From the NCBI RefSeq assembly GCF_026240635.1, contig NZ_CP110848.1, positions 1,862,501-1,926,500 on the forward strand: DNA of 64,000 nucleotides, given 5' to 3'. Both the position numbers and the translations under genes were made by a program. Below the pieces are notes generated by a model. That model saw only the letters and a program-made list of their open reading frames with translations. It searched no databases and was not told the DNA's origin. Position 1 is the first letter of the stretch. Every line of letters starts with the position of its first letter. The stretch comes from Trichothermofontia sichuanensis B231 (GTDB lineage Bacteria; Cyanobacteriota; Cyanobacteriia; B231). Positions 18,720-26,711 of this stretch are shown piece after piece.

Positions 18720-19898
18720 ATGTCACGCCTGTTTCCTGCTACGGAGCACGCTGGCCATTTACCCCCGTCGCTTTTACCGGATACGGTCACGGCGTTGAAG
18801 GTGGCTCCGGCTCAGGTGGTCCGAGGTCGGGGAATTCTGCCAGACATGACGGCTGCGATCGCCCGCTTAGGGCGACGGCCTTTGCTGGTGGGCGGGGCGC
18901 AGACGGTCTCGTTGATGCTGAGGTGCTGGCAGCCGGGGTTGGAAAAGCTGCCGTTGGCGATCGCGCAGGCTGATTACAGACCTGACTGTAGTGAAGTGAC
19001 TTTGCAACGCTTACGCGATCGGGCGGCGGCGCATCAGGCTGATGTGATCATTGGGGTGGGCGGGGGTAAGGCGCTTGATACGGCTAAACTCTTGGCGGAG
19101 CAGTGCCAATTGCCGATCGTGACGGTTCCTGCCTCTGCCGCGACTTGTGCGGCTTGGACTGCTTTGTCTAATGTCTATTCTGAGGAAGGTGCTTTCCTCT
19201 ACGATGTGGGTCTGAGTCGATGTCCGGATTTGCTGATTCTGGACTATGATTTGGTGGCTACTGCTCCGCAACGAACTTTGATTGCTGGGATTGGGGATGC
19301 TTTGGCGAAGTGGTATGAAGCGTCGGTTAGTAGTGGCAACTCCTCCCAAACGCTGATGATTGCGGCGGTGCAACAGGCGCGGGTGTTGCGTGATATTTTG
19401 CTCCAAAAGTCGCTGGCTGCTCTACAGGCGCCGGGAGGTGAGGTCTGGCAAGAGATTGTGGATGCAACGGTACTGATGGCGGGTGTGATTGGGGGATTGG
19501 GAGGTGCCCAGTGTCGAACGGTGGCTGCCCATGCGGTTCATAATGGTCTCACTCACCTGAGGGCTACGAAGCAGTTCCCTACTCTACATGGGGAAAAGGT
19601 GGCCTATGGTATCCTGGTGCAACTCCGGCTGGAGGAAATGATTCAGGGTAGTCAATTGGCGATCGCGGCCCGTCAGCAATTGCTGAATTTTTATCAGAGT
19701 ATCGGCTTACCTACCTGTCTCCATGACTTGGGTCTGGCACTGGTGACGTTGGCGGAGTTGGAACAAGCGGCTACGATCGCCTGTGCACCTTCTTCAGATT
19801 TGCATTATTTACCTTTCCCAGTTGAACCTACCCAATTGGTAGCAGCAATGGTATCCACGACTACTCCCTGTGAAACGTTTCCGTTTCCATGCAGTTAG
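18720..19898 (+). CDS. Iron-containing alcohol/glycerol dehydrogenase family oxidoreductase
   Basis: About 392 residues. The NAD(P)-binding phrase GVGGGKALDTAK and the nucleotide-contact region VPASAATCAAWTALSNVY are those of glycerol/glycerol-1-phosphate dehydrogenase-like enzymes. Metal ligands are visible as Asp in GIGDALAKWYE, His in HNGLTHL and His in PTLHGEKVAYG. The substrate is not determinable. ATG 18720 fits the family start; the frame extends further upstream without similarity. The last codons and the stop lie inside a degenerate CRISPR repeat (19883-19918), so the original C-terminus may have been altered by the array boundary. Confidence 0.85.
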   Translation: MSRLFPATEHAGHLPPSLLPDTVTALKVAPAQVVRGRGILPDMTAAIARLGRRPLLVGGAQTVSLMLRCWQPGLEKLPLAIAQADYRPDCSEVTLQRLRDRAAAHQADVIIGVGGGKALDTAKLLAEQCQLPIVTVPASAATCAAWTALSNVYSEEGAFLYDVGLSRCPDLLILDYDLVATAPQRTLIAGIGDALAKWYEASVSSGNSSQTLMIAAVQQARVLRDILLQKSLAALQAPGGEVWQEIVDATVLMAGVIGGLGGAQCRTVAAHAVHNGLTHLRATKQFPTLHGEKVAYGILVQLRLEEMIQGSQLAIAARQQLLNFYQSIGLPTCLHDLGLALVTLAELEQAATIACAPSSDLHYLPFPVEPTQLVAAMVSTTTPCETFPFPCS

Positions 19899-20532
19899 TT
19901 TCCCCAGCGAGTCGGGATTCAAGAGAACGGTAAGTTCTCTGAATAAAGATTTCCCCGTTTCCCTTGAATTAGTTTCCCCAGCGAGTGGGGACTAGAGAAC
20001 TTTGTAAATTTACTGTGCCGATCCGCATATCGGATCGGGTTTCCATTCAATTAGTTTCCCCAGCGAGTGGGGACTTTGTGCAACTGCACTATTGGTGATC
20101 TGAGCAACAAGTTTCCATTCAATTAGTTTCCCCAGCGAGTGGGGACAAAATTTACCCGACGCCAAAACAAGCTGCAATTTTAGAGTTTCCATTCAATTAG
20201 TTTCCCCAGCGAGTGGGGACTTTAGCCTGCGCGATCGCATTACCTTACAACAATCCCTGTTTCCATTCAATTAGTTTCCCCAGCGAGTGGGGACTGTAAT
20301 TCTGCCGTTGTCCGAAAGATCGACGATTCCGGTTTCCATTCAATTAGTTTCCCCAGCGAGTGGGGACGGAGTCGGGTACTTGCTGGTCCTTGGCGAACGT
20401 TTGGGATGTTTCCATTCAATTAGTTTCCCCAGCGAGTGGGGACAGTGGGGACGCAATCAGGCTGGCCCCGACGATCGTTGCCCCAGGACTGCTGTCGTTT
20501 CCATTCAATTAGTTTCCCCAGCGAGTGGGGAC
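19883..20532 (-). CRISPR. CRISPR array, 9 repeats of 36 bases, 8 spacers
   Basis: Repeats start at 19883, 19957, 20039, 20111, 20185, 20259, 20332, 20408 and 20497. On the plus strand each begins GTTTCCATTC and ends GCGAGTGGGGAC. The seven from 20039 on are identical; the repeat at 19957 has two changes and that at 19883 four, so the low-coordinate side is the trailer. The reverse-strand repeat forms a small hairpin (TCCCCA/TGGGGA, loop CTCGC) and ends in GAATGGAAAC, the usual 5'-handle side, so transcription is leftward from the cas side. Spacers are 36-40 bases except 46 (19993-20038) and 53 (20444-20496). No spacer target was seen by eye in the window. Confidence 0.97.
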
Positions 20533-20719
20533 TCTTCCCATTAAACCTCATATCCTGCTTGGGTTTCAAGCCTTAATTGCGAGGGGGTCGGGAAAAATTG
20601 CTCAAACCGTGCTATCTTCATCCTTCAAAATCTCCAAACCCTTTGCCAAACCTGCCATCGAGGGCTTCGACGTAAAACCGTTATTCCAGCTATTTTGTTT
20701 CTCTCCTCGCACCAAACCC
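20533..20719 (-). promoter_or_regulatory. CRISPR leader
   Basis: The 187 bases between the cas2 stop and the leader-proximal repeat contain no gene. On the minus strand they include A/T-rich tracts and a GGGTCGGGAAAAATTG-type phrase (in reverse) like leaders of other cyanobacterial type III arrays. Repeat decay at the far end supports this being the acquisition side. It should carry the promoter for the pre-crRNA; the exact promoter was not placed. Confidence 0.7.
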
Positions 20720-20998
20720 TTAGACAATAATCGAACTGGGCGCTTGCGTCAGCGGTACCCCACCCCAAACTTCCACTTGGCTCAGCGTATGGCCTGACAG
20801 CGGATAAAACCGCACCGAATCCTCATCTAGATTCACCCGTTTGCGTAATCGTTGCCGCAATTCATCATACTTTGCTGCCGATAACAAACACTCAAATACA
20901 CTATACTGTACTCGTCGTCCATATCCCTCCAACAAGTCTGATACCCGTTGGCGACGCTTATTACAGGGAATATCATAAGCCACCACATAGAGCAGCAT
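20720..20998 (-). CDS. cas2: CRISPR-associated endoribonuclease Cas2
   Basis: 92 residues, normal for Cas2. It opens MLLYVVAYDIPCNKRRQRV with the conserved Asp of the ferredoxin-like fold, then LLEGYGRRVQYSVFEC, and ends VRFYPLSGHTLSQVEVWG. As a dimer it bridges two Cas1 dimers in the spacer integration complex. It starts eight bases after the cas1 stop on the same strand and is followed directly by leader and array. Confidence 0.95.
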   Translation of the reverse strand: MLLYVVAYDIPCNKRRQRVSDLLEGYGRRVQYSVFECLLSAAKYDELRQRLRKRVNLDEDSVRFYPLSGHTLSQVEVWGGVPLTQAPSSIIV

Positions 20999-21006
20999 AA
21001 ACTTAC

Positions 21007-21999
21007 CTACCGAATTAAATATGGCTCATAGCCCAGCCCTGGATTATAGACAAACTGCTTATACATCTTTACCTGTTGATTCAACAAATCCCAACGCGGT
21101 TGTCGCTCGCCAGAACGCACCTGCACCTTCTCCTCCATGCGCTGCACAAACGCCTGCAAAAATTTCTTCCGTCCCGACTCCCCCAAAAAACAGCCTCCAT
21201 CCCGAAACTCAAAATCTGCTTCTGCATCCATCACCCGACTATTGACTAGCCATAACACCAGCGAATCAATCAACGGTGCCCGAAATTCCTCCAACAAATC
21301 CGATGCCAAGGCCGCATGACGCTCACTCCCCTCGTGCAAACAGCCATAGTACGGGTCTAGCCCCTGCAACTCAATCAACGACAGTAGATGGTTCCAGAGT
21401 ACCTGATAACCAAAACTGAGCATTGCATTTACTGCATTTCCTGGCGGACGCCGCGATCGTGCCATAAATGCAAAGTCTGGCGACGACAAACATTCCCCAA
21501 AGGCTGCAAAGTAACTAGCAGCCCCGGCCCCTTCCAACCCCATCAGCCGATCGGCCGAATCTGCCCGCATCGCCTCCTGTGCCAAATGGTCCAAGGTTTC
21601 GATCGCCAGCGCGATCGTTGGGGCCGCTACCCGTCGCTGTTGCCGTAACAACAACACCCGACCATTCTTCAGCTTTACCTGCACCAACCGCTGTGCCACC
21701 AGCAACCGCTCCAGCCGCGACAACCCCTGCTGGTAGCGTGCCAACTGCCGATAGCCCCGCGCGATCGCCAGCACCCGGCCATAGCAATAGCCCTGGCGCG
21801 AGAGATAGGCGATCGGGATCTCGCGCCAGAGACAGGCCCGAATCACCTGCGTCGTCGACTGCGACTTACCAAACACCAGGATTTGTTCGACTAGCAGCAA
21901 CTGCACCGACTGCAAAACAGTATCTCCCCGTTTTACCACCAGCGTCTCCTGGTGCAGCGACACATAACACCCCTGCTGCGACAGATAGAGCGTCAACAT
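21007..21999 (-). CDS. cas1: CRISPR-associated endonuclease Cas1
   Basis: 330 residues; the metal-dependent integrase of spacer acquisition. The N-terminal beta domain begins MLTLYLSQQGCYVSLHQETLVV. The catalytic helical domain contains LMGLEGAGAASYFAAF (Glu), YYGCLHEGSERHAALASDLLEEFRAPLID (His and Asp/Glu) and FLQAFVQRMEEKV near the C-terminus. All metal-binding residues expected in Cas1 are present, so the protein looks functional. Its 5' end lies in a locally duplicated segment (21988-22086), which places a decoy copy of the start upstream. Confidence 0.95.
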   Translation of the reverse strand: MLTLYLSQQGCYVSLHQETLVVKRGDTVLQSVQLLLVEQILVFGKSQSTTQVIRACLWREIPIAYLSRQGYCYGRVLAIARGYRQLARYQQGLSRLERLLVAQRLVQVKLKNGRVLLLRQQRRVAAPTIALAIETLDHLAQEAMRADSADRLMGLEGAGAASYFAAFGECLSSPDFAFMARSRRPPGNAVNAMLSFGYQVLWNHLLSLIELQGLDPYYGCLHEGSERHAALASDLLEEFRAPLIDSLVLWLVNSRVMDAEADFEFRDGGCFLGESGRKKFLQAFVQRMEEKVQVRSGERQPRWDLLNQQVKMYKQFVYNPGLGYEPYLIR

Positions 22000-22086
22000 T
22001 CCCTAGAACCGGTCTTAGAAGCATCTATTTCTTCAAGAATAGATGCTTCATTAGAGCGACCGATCGAGCGTCAACATTCCCTAGAA
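21988..22086. repeat. 21-base direct repeats around a hairpin at the cas1 start
   Basis: The same 21 bases occur at 21988-22008 and 22066-22086. On the minus strand they read TTCTAGGGAATG followed by the first cas1 codons. Between them lies a perfect hairpin, GAAGCATCTATT (22018-22029), an 8-base loop and AATAGATGCTTC (22038-22049), within an imperfect palindrome bounded by CGGTC and GACCG. The upstream copy encodes only an 8-residue decoy (MLTLDRSL) and also supplies the csx18 stop. Confidence 0.85.
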
Positions 22087-22371
22087 GCAGTTCCCCCGGT
22101 CCAGATCATGATCATCCCGGGTCTGGGCCAAATCCGATCGCGATTGCCCCAGCAACTCCGCCCGCTGCTCCGTCGGTTGTAAATAGCGCACCACCCGATC
22201 CGCCAGCGTCGCCGACACATAGGACGCCACCACCACCAGCAACGTATTGATGATCACCGCCATCAACCCCAACGGCGCAATAATCAAAATAATCCACGTC
22301 ATTACCCCATTTACCACCGCGACAAACAGATTACGCGCCCGCGTCAATCGTTTTGATAGGTACATACGCAT
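22081..22371 (-). CDS. csx18: CRISPR-associated membrane protein Csx18-like
   Basis: About 96 residues with two close hydrophobic helices (residues about 15-35 and 38-55: FVAVVNGVMTWIILIIAPLGLMAVIINTLLVVVASYV) and a charged C-terminal tail (QRAELLGQSRSDLAQTRDDH). The size, topology and position between a CARF effector and cas1 match Csx18 of cyanobacterial type III loci, whose role is unknown. ATG 22371 or the second ATG 22365 may be used; GAGG is better spaced for the second. The end overlaps the duplicated segment before cas1. Confidence 0.7.
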   Translation of the reverse strand: MRMYLSKRLTRARNLFVAVVNGVMTWIILIIAPLGLMAVIINTLLVVVASYVSATLADRVVRYLQPTEQRAELLGQSRSDLAQTRDDHDLDRGNCF

Positions 22372-22386
22372 TAACCTCGATAGTTG

Positions 22387-23670
22387 CTAAACACTTGCCA
22401 CCGCTTGCTTGAGCAATGCACATACTTGCTGATTTAAGCGATCGAAGGGATTCCCTGCCGCCAAACTCACCACAAACTGCATCGCCCGCCGCAAATTCGC
22501 CAACAGCGTCTCCGCATCCTCGATCGCTGACACCCCCACCAACTGATGCACCACCTCATTCCGGCGATCGCAATAGTCATTGATAGCCTTAATGGCCGAC
22601 ACCACCTCGCGAAAATCCGGAAAATAGTCCAGAATTGCTATCAACGTCAGCCGCGCGATCGCCTCCTCCGGCCCCACCCGCAACGACACCCCACTGGGTA
22701 AACGATACCCTTGCAGAAATCGATATAAATTGCCCTGATCAAACTGTCGAATCACCGCCCAAGCATCCGCCCGATCGCCATACTTAGTTGAGATCGCTAA
22801 CCCCGCGCGATTGGTCACCAAAAACCGAATCAAATTTTCATGCAGCCCCGATAAAACGACTAGAAACTCCGCATAACGCCCTAATTGCAACAAAATCAGC
22901 GCTTGGAAATAGGCATCTCGCAAAATTGCCGTCATCTCCTTCTGGCGCAGCGTCGCAATCTCCTGAAACCAGACCGGATCAACTGCATTCTTGACCGGCA
23001 CCAAAGCATTAAATGCCCGATCGAAATCCCGTACCTGGCGATAGTAACCATATTCCAATAAAGCCAGCGCGATCGGCGTTTGTAGATGACTTTCCTGAAG
23101 GCTAATAAATGCCCCCCGATAGTTGTAATCCTGAATCTGCTGCTGAATCACTTTGCAGTCAAACTCATCCCGTAACGGCGTCACATCCATCTGTAAGACC
23201 CGTTCCTGGTGCGGTCGCATTTGCTGGGGATCACGCACCTGCCAGACTCGGCTTCTGGGCGCATAGCCCGCCGCTTGCAGCAAACTCCAGGCCAACTTCA
23301 TCACCGGCGTTCCCGATGACGCATTAAACTCCAGACAATCCTCCGGAGCCAGGTAAGCCCGCGCCTCATCCAGAATCGCCGATCGGGCTGCCGGCGCCGC
23401 CAACAAAAGGTTCACTGGGTCCTCCGATAACCCCCGCTGCACCGGCACTAGCCGAATCCGCTCCGGGTCGAGCGCCAGTTCCGTACTGAGCCAAGTTTGG
23501 GTATCGATCGCACCCATCGCCGTTTCCTCGGTATAGAGCAGAATGACCCTCTTAATCACCTGTTGCTGCTGGAGGAGATGCTTGACCAAGGAAACGATCG
23601 AGCCTTCCGTATGGTTTTTATCCGAAAATGGGTCTTGTTTACCGACAAAAGAAAGCAGGATACTAGGCAT
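22387..23670 (-). CDS. CARF-HEPN protein (Csm6/Csx1-like, type III accessory RNase)
   Basis: About 427 residues. The N-terminal Rossmann-like region begins PSILLSFVGKQDPF and has the CARF ligand-loop phrase LEFNASSGTPVMKLAWSLL near residue 125, expected to bind cyclic oligoadenylate. The C-terminal helical half contains CDRRNEVVHQL, an R-x4-H HEPN ribonuclease motif. By family logic it is a non-specific RNase switched on by a Cas10 signal. Both ligand and catalytic motifs are intact, but no Cas10 gene remains in this locus. ATG 23670 is preferred over an in-frame TTG five codons upstream. It is followed by csx18 after 15 bases. Confidence 0.85.
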   Translation of the reverse strand: MPSILLSFVGKQDPFSDKNHTEGSIVSLVKHLLQQQQVIKRVILLYTEETAMGAIDTQTWLSTELALDPERIRLVPVQRGLSEDPVNLLLAAPAARSAILDEARAYLAPEDCLEFNASSGTPVMKLAWSLLQAAGYAPRSRVWQVRDPQQMRPHQERVLQMDVTPLRDEFDCKVIQQQIQDYNYRGAFISLQESHLQTPIALALLEYGYYRQVRDFDRAFNALVPVKNAVDPVWFQEIATLRQKEMTAILRDAYFQALILLQLGRYAEFLVVLSGLHENLIRFLVTNRAGLAISTKYGDRADAWAVIRQFDQGNLYRFLQGYRLPSGVSLRVGPEEAIARLTLIAILDYFPDFREVVSAIKAINDYCDRRNEVVHQLVGVSAIEDAETLLANLRRAMQFVVSLAAGNPFDRLNQQVCALLKQAVASV

Positions 23671-23681
23671 AGCGATCGGGT

Positions 23682-23995
23682 TCAAGGAATAACAACAGAC
23701 AAAAATCGCTCACTAACGATCGATTGCCAATCGGCTTGAGGATGGATGGACATGTCCAGACGGGGGGATAAGGGCTGTCGCTCGGAAATACCCAAATCTT
23801 CATATTCGGCCACCTTAGTCAGGTAATCGTCTTTCCAGTGCTGACTCACGACCTCAATCACGCCCGGTGGGGGTACATAGGCCGCCGATCGTGAACTTGT
23901 TTGCATCTGTCCAATAATTCAAAGTCTCGCTCTGAACCATCATCCCAGGCGAGAAATTCTTCAAAAGTTAGGGGGTGGGCCAGTATCGCATACAT
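23682..23995 (-). pseudogene. Internally deleted Uma2-family remnant
   Basis: The first piece is MYAILAHPLTFEEFLAWDDGSERDFELLD, the typical Uma2 N-terminus. In another frame follows RSAAYVPPPGVIEVVSQHWKDDYLTKVAEYEDLGI, which belongs to the catalytic C-terminal core. About 60-80 residues between them are missing and the end (from ISERQPLSP) is scrambled. It sits between the CARF gene and other operon members and no longer encodes a complete protein. Confidence 0.8.
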
Positions 23996-24075
23996 TGATT
24001 CTACGCCGTTATTGCTATTGTTCTTGTGTCTATACTCCTGCAAGAATACCCAACAAACAACTGACTAAGTTTTCT

Positions 24076-24187
24076 GGTTCTTCTGGGATTTTGGGGTAAG
24101 CAGTATCAGCAGCTACAAATAAACGATCGCAAATGCTGAGTTTATGGTGGGGGCGCGTAGCGCCCCCACCATAAACTCAGAAGAGCC
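24076..24187. repeat. Family A MITE-like element, copy 2
   Basis: 112 bases with ends GGTTCTTCTGGG and CAGAAGAGCC. The left half is identical to copy 1 over about 50 bases. The hairpin arms match copy 1, but the three-base loop reads GTA instead of TAC. Its right end overlaps the last codons of the truncated Uma2 gene at 24177-24458 and supplies the stop codon. Confidence 0.8.
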
Positions 24188-24458
24188 GCATTGATTTAAT
24201 TTTCAAGCCTAGTTCTACGGCTAAAAAGTAGATTAGCCGTCCAATTAATTCGGCAGCAAACTCATGAATCTCCAGTGGCATCGTAATTTCTAGTATCCCC
24301 CGGTCATAGGTTAGATGCGCATTACGACGTTCCCTCAAGGTATCCCGAATGGTCAAATAGTCCTGCCAGGTCAACTGTCGCAGGACAATCCGCCTTTCGC
24401 CGACGGGTAATGGGACCGGTTGGAGGACAAGGGGCGCGATCGGAGATAGTGTGCTCAT
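24177..24458 (-). pseudogene. Uma2-family gene truncated by a family A MITE
   Basis: The 93-residue frame reads MSTLSPIAPLVLQPVPLPVGERRIVLRQLTWQDYLTIRD and then HLTYDRGILEITMPLEIHEFAAELIGRLIYFLAVELGLKIKSM, the N-terminal half of a second Uma2 subgroup. Full proteins run to about 190 residues and carry the nuclease residues in the missing half. The final codons RLF-stop come from the MITE end (24177-24187). No continuation is seen beyond the element. Confidence 0.8.
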
Positions 24459-24687
24459 GATCCATTCACCAAAGCTAGGTATTTAAGCCTTCTACATTGT
24501 CGCGATCGTCTGTCTAGATTGTATCAGGCGCTAAGACGAGAGGACTCCAGCAGAATGTCTTCATAAACTGCTGCTAAGGTCATTGATGTCAACTGATAAA
24601 CCGAATCCCACGTAAAGCCATACTAGGTGATTCAAACAACGTCAATCAAAAAGTGATTCGGCAGTGATCCGGCTTAGTTATTCAGAC

Positions 24688-26709
24688 TCAGTTATAGGGA
24701 AAGATTTGTGCAAATTGGTGACAATCGCATCCTTGACGCAACCTATTTAGGTATTGCTGACGAGGATTTTGAGTGGCTCCAAATACTGTTACGACCTGAT
24801 AATCCCCCAAATCGGCAATCCAAACAGGTGAGGGCTTTACCTTGGCACCCAAAACCGCACCACAGAGGTCTGGATCATAGTTGCCGTTTTTCTTGAGTTC
24901 CTCACTGTGGAGCACGGCTAGGGCATAGGGCTTGCTAAAGTTGCTCTTGCCTGTGCAGACAACAATCTGACAGTTGGTATCAACGGCTTCTGTCCATTTA
25001 TCTTTTCTGACTTCACCTGGACGTTGAAGCTGATTTGGGTTGATAGTTTGATTAGTCAGTTTCCCTAATGCCTTATAAAAATCCTGTAAGCGTCGCTGAA
25101 ACAGTTTTTTGAACTCCTGAACCGTATCTGGCAACTCCCAAAACCCATCATCGCTCTCAGGACTGAGGGTGGAGCCACGCCACCAAGGGGCACGACCATT
25201 CTCTCGGTTTTGCCGAGAATAGCAAGGTCGCCTCGCTCCCTGACCAATGCCGCCTAGATGAAACATCAGCCAGGTTAAGTTCTGGCAGAGGGTTGCGACT
25301 GTTCGGTGTTGCTCCGGCGGTGTTTCCGTGGAATGGGCAAGAATCAGAGTGCCTGACTGCTCACCACAAGGGTCCTGTTTGCCCTGGGCGTTGGGACGGG
25401 CCTCCCGTTGAACAACACGACCATTGGTAATTCTCACCGTCAGGTAGCCTCTGGATTGGCGGGGAGTAATTGCACCAAAGAGGGTGCCTTCTAGTTGCTG
25501 CACGTCCCTAGACGGCAACACTCCCAACGCCAAGGCCCGGAACCAGTAGCGCAGCATAGACTTGAAGGCTACGGGACGCACTTCGGCATCTGGGTTGCCC
25601 CGCATTTGCCATTCATGGCGACGATCGTTCCAGTTCCACTGCGTAAACTTTTGCCGCCCATGAATCAGTTGCCCTTCCAAAGTGAAATCAACTCGGAAAA
25701 ACTCATTAGCGGCACTGGCGTGTCCTGCCCGTACCAGGCTGCCGTAGCCCGTATTTACCTGCGAGCCAATCCCTGCTTGTAGTCCCCGACTCAGCCATTG
25801 TTTGACCTGATCGATAATATCCGGATCACTCCCCGGCATGGGGCGAATCCCAATTAAGAATGTTGTTTCCGAGAGGGAGAAAAGGGGATTAGGATTAGGG
25901 GAATAGAGTAAATCGCGGCCAGCCGCATCCCACGACCAGATATTATTGGCCATGTCCACTGCTAAGCCGCCCCCATTGCCCGACTGCTGGGGCAGAGGAT
26001 AGGCATCTAAAAAAATTACCTTACCCGATCGCTCTTCGCGGTTCTCACTCCCTAAATAGCCAAAATACCGACGAGCGATGACTTCTTCAGCTTGTTGCCA
26101 GGATAGATTCTGCTCCGCCATTAGTTCCCGAATGGCCTGGGTACGGGCAACACCGCGTAGGGTACTAGAAGGAATATAGGGCATCCCCAAGGCATCAAAA
26201 GCAGGCAATAGGATACTTTCTGGCCCGCGATGGCCCCCCACTCGGATGCGCCACAGACATTTAGCCGGAAAAGTATTCCCTTCTCCTGCAATCAACTTTG
26301 TCCGATTCGTCAAGGTTATGAGGCGATCGCGATAATTGGCCTGCTCTTCTGCTATTTGCAAGATCTGGACTTTAGTGGGATCTTTGTAGGCGCTATCCGG
26401 CGATCGCATCCAGCGCAGATATTCCACAAAACTAGCCGTTGCATCTGGGTTAGGCGTGGGATCAAGCGGATGTTCTAGCCAAGGCGACGGAACCGGACGA
26501 TCGTGGCCACCCCCACCTTGTCCCCCCCCAGGATTCCTGCCGCCACCCCGATAGCCACCGCCTTGATCGCCACCCCGCCCACCTTGACGAGCCGTCGGTC
26601 TCTGAGGATCGCGATCAGGAGGTGCGGGTCGCTGGCCGGGTGTTTGAGGGCGTTGGGTAGCGGGTGATGGTTGCGCCTGTCCTGGGCGTTTCGGACGTTC
26701 AAAAACCAT
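24688..26709 (-). CDS. Cmr6-Cmr1-like fused RAMP protein
   Basis: A 673-residue type III effector subunit with two RAMP modules. Residues 1-75 are low-complexity Pro/Gly/Arg. Residues about 130-330 are Cmr6-like, with GMPYIPSSTLRGVAR and the glycine-rich loop AGIGSQVNTGYGSL (residues 312-325). Residues about 337-673 are Cmr1-like, with the arginine-rich start RPVAFKSMLRYWFRALALG, a GTLFG turn and GGIGQGARRPCYSRQN. Cmr6 and Cmr1 normally cap the same end of the Cmr backbone, so a covalent fusion is structurally sensible. It overlaps neither neighbour; the small helical subunit gene ends two bases upstream. Confidence 0.85.
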   Translation of the reverse strand: MVFERPKRPGQAQPSPATQRPQTPGQRPAPPDRDPQRPTARQGGRGGDQGGGYRGGGRNPGGGQGGGGHDRPVPSPWLEHPLDPTPNPDATASFVEYLRWMRSPDSAYKDPTKVQILQIAEEQANYRDRLITLTNRTKLIAGEGNTFPAKCLWRIRVGGHRGPESILLPAFDALGMPYIPSSTLRGVARTQAIRELMAEQNLSWQQAEEVIARRYFGYLGSENREERSGKVIFLDAYPLPQQSGNGGGLAVDMANNIWSWDAAGRDLLYSPNPNPLFSLSETTFLIGIRPMPGSDPDIIDQVKQWLSRGLQAGIGSQVNTGYGSLVRAGHASAANEFFRVDFTLEGQLIHGRQKFTQWNWNDRRHEWQMRGNPDAEVRPVAFKSMLRYWFRALALGVLPSRDVQQLEGTLFGAITPRQSRGYLTVRITNGRVVQREARPNAQGKQDPCGEQSGTLILAHSTETPPEQHRTVATLCQNLTWLMFHLGGIGQGARRPCYSRQNRENGRAPWWRGSTLSPESDDGFWELPDTVQEFKKLFQRRLQDFYKALGKLTNQTINPNQLQRPGEVRKDKWTEAVDTNCQIVVCTGKSNFSKPYALAVLHSEELKKNGNYDPDLCGAVLGAKVKPSPVWIADLGDYQVVTVFGATQNPRQQYLNRLRQGCDCHQFAQIFPYN

Positions 26710-26711
26710 GA

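Noticed and set aside
20010-20544. Frames with repeated SIQLVSPASG phrases
   Set aside because: They are translations of the CRISPR repeats, not protein-coding repeats.
21515-22250. Long plus-strand frames opposite cas1 and csx18 (up to 223 codons, Pro/Ala/Thr-rich)
   Set aside because: Cas1 and Csx18 on the minus strand have clear family motifs; the opposite frames are antisense shadows of GC-rich codons.
24540-24600. Tiny minus-strand frame MTLAAVYEDILLES upstream of the truncated Uma2 gene end region
   Set aside because: Only about 19 codons; could be an antitoxin-like remnant but there is too little sequence to support it.
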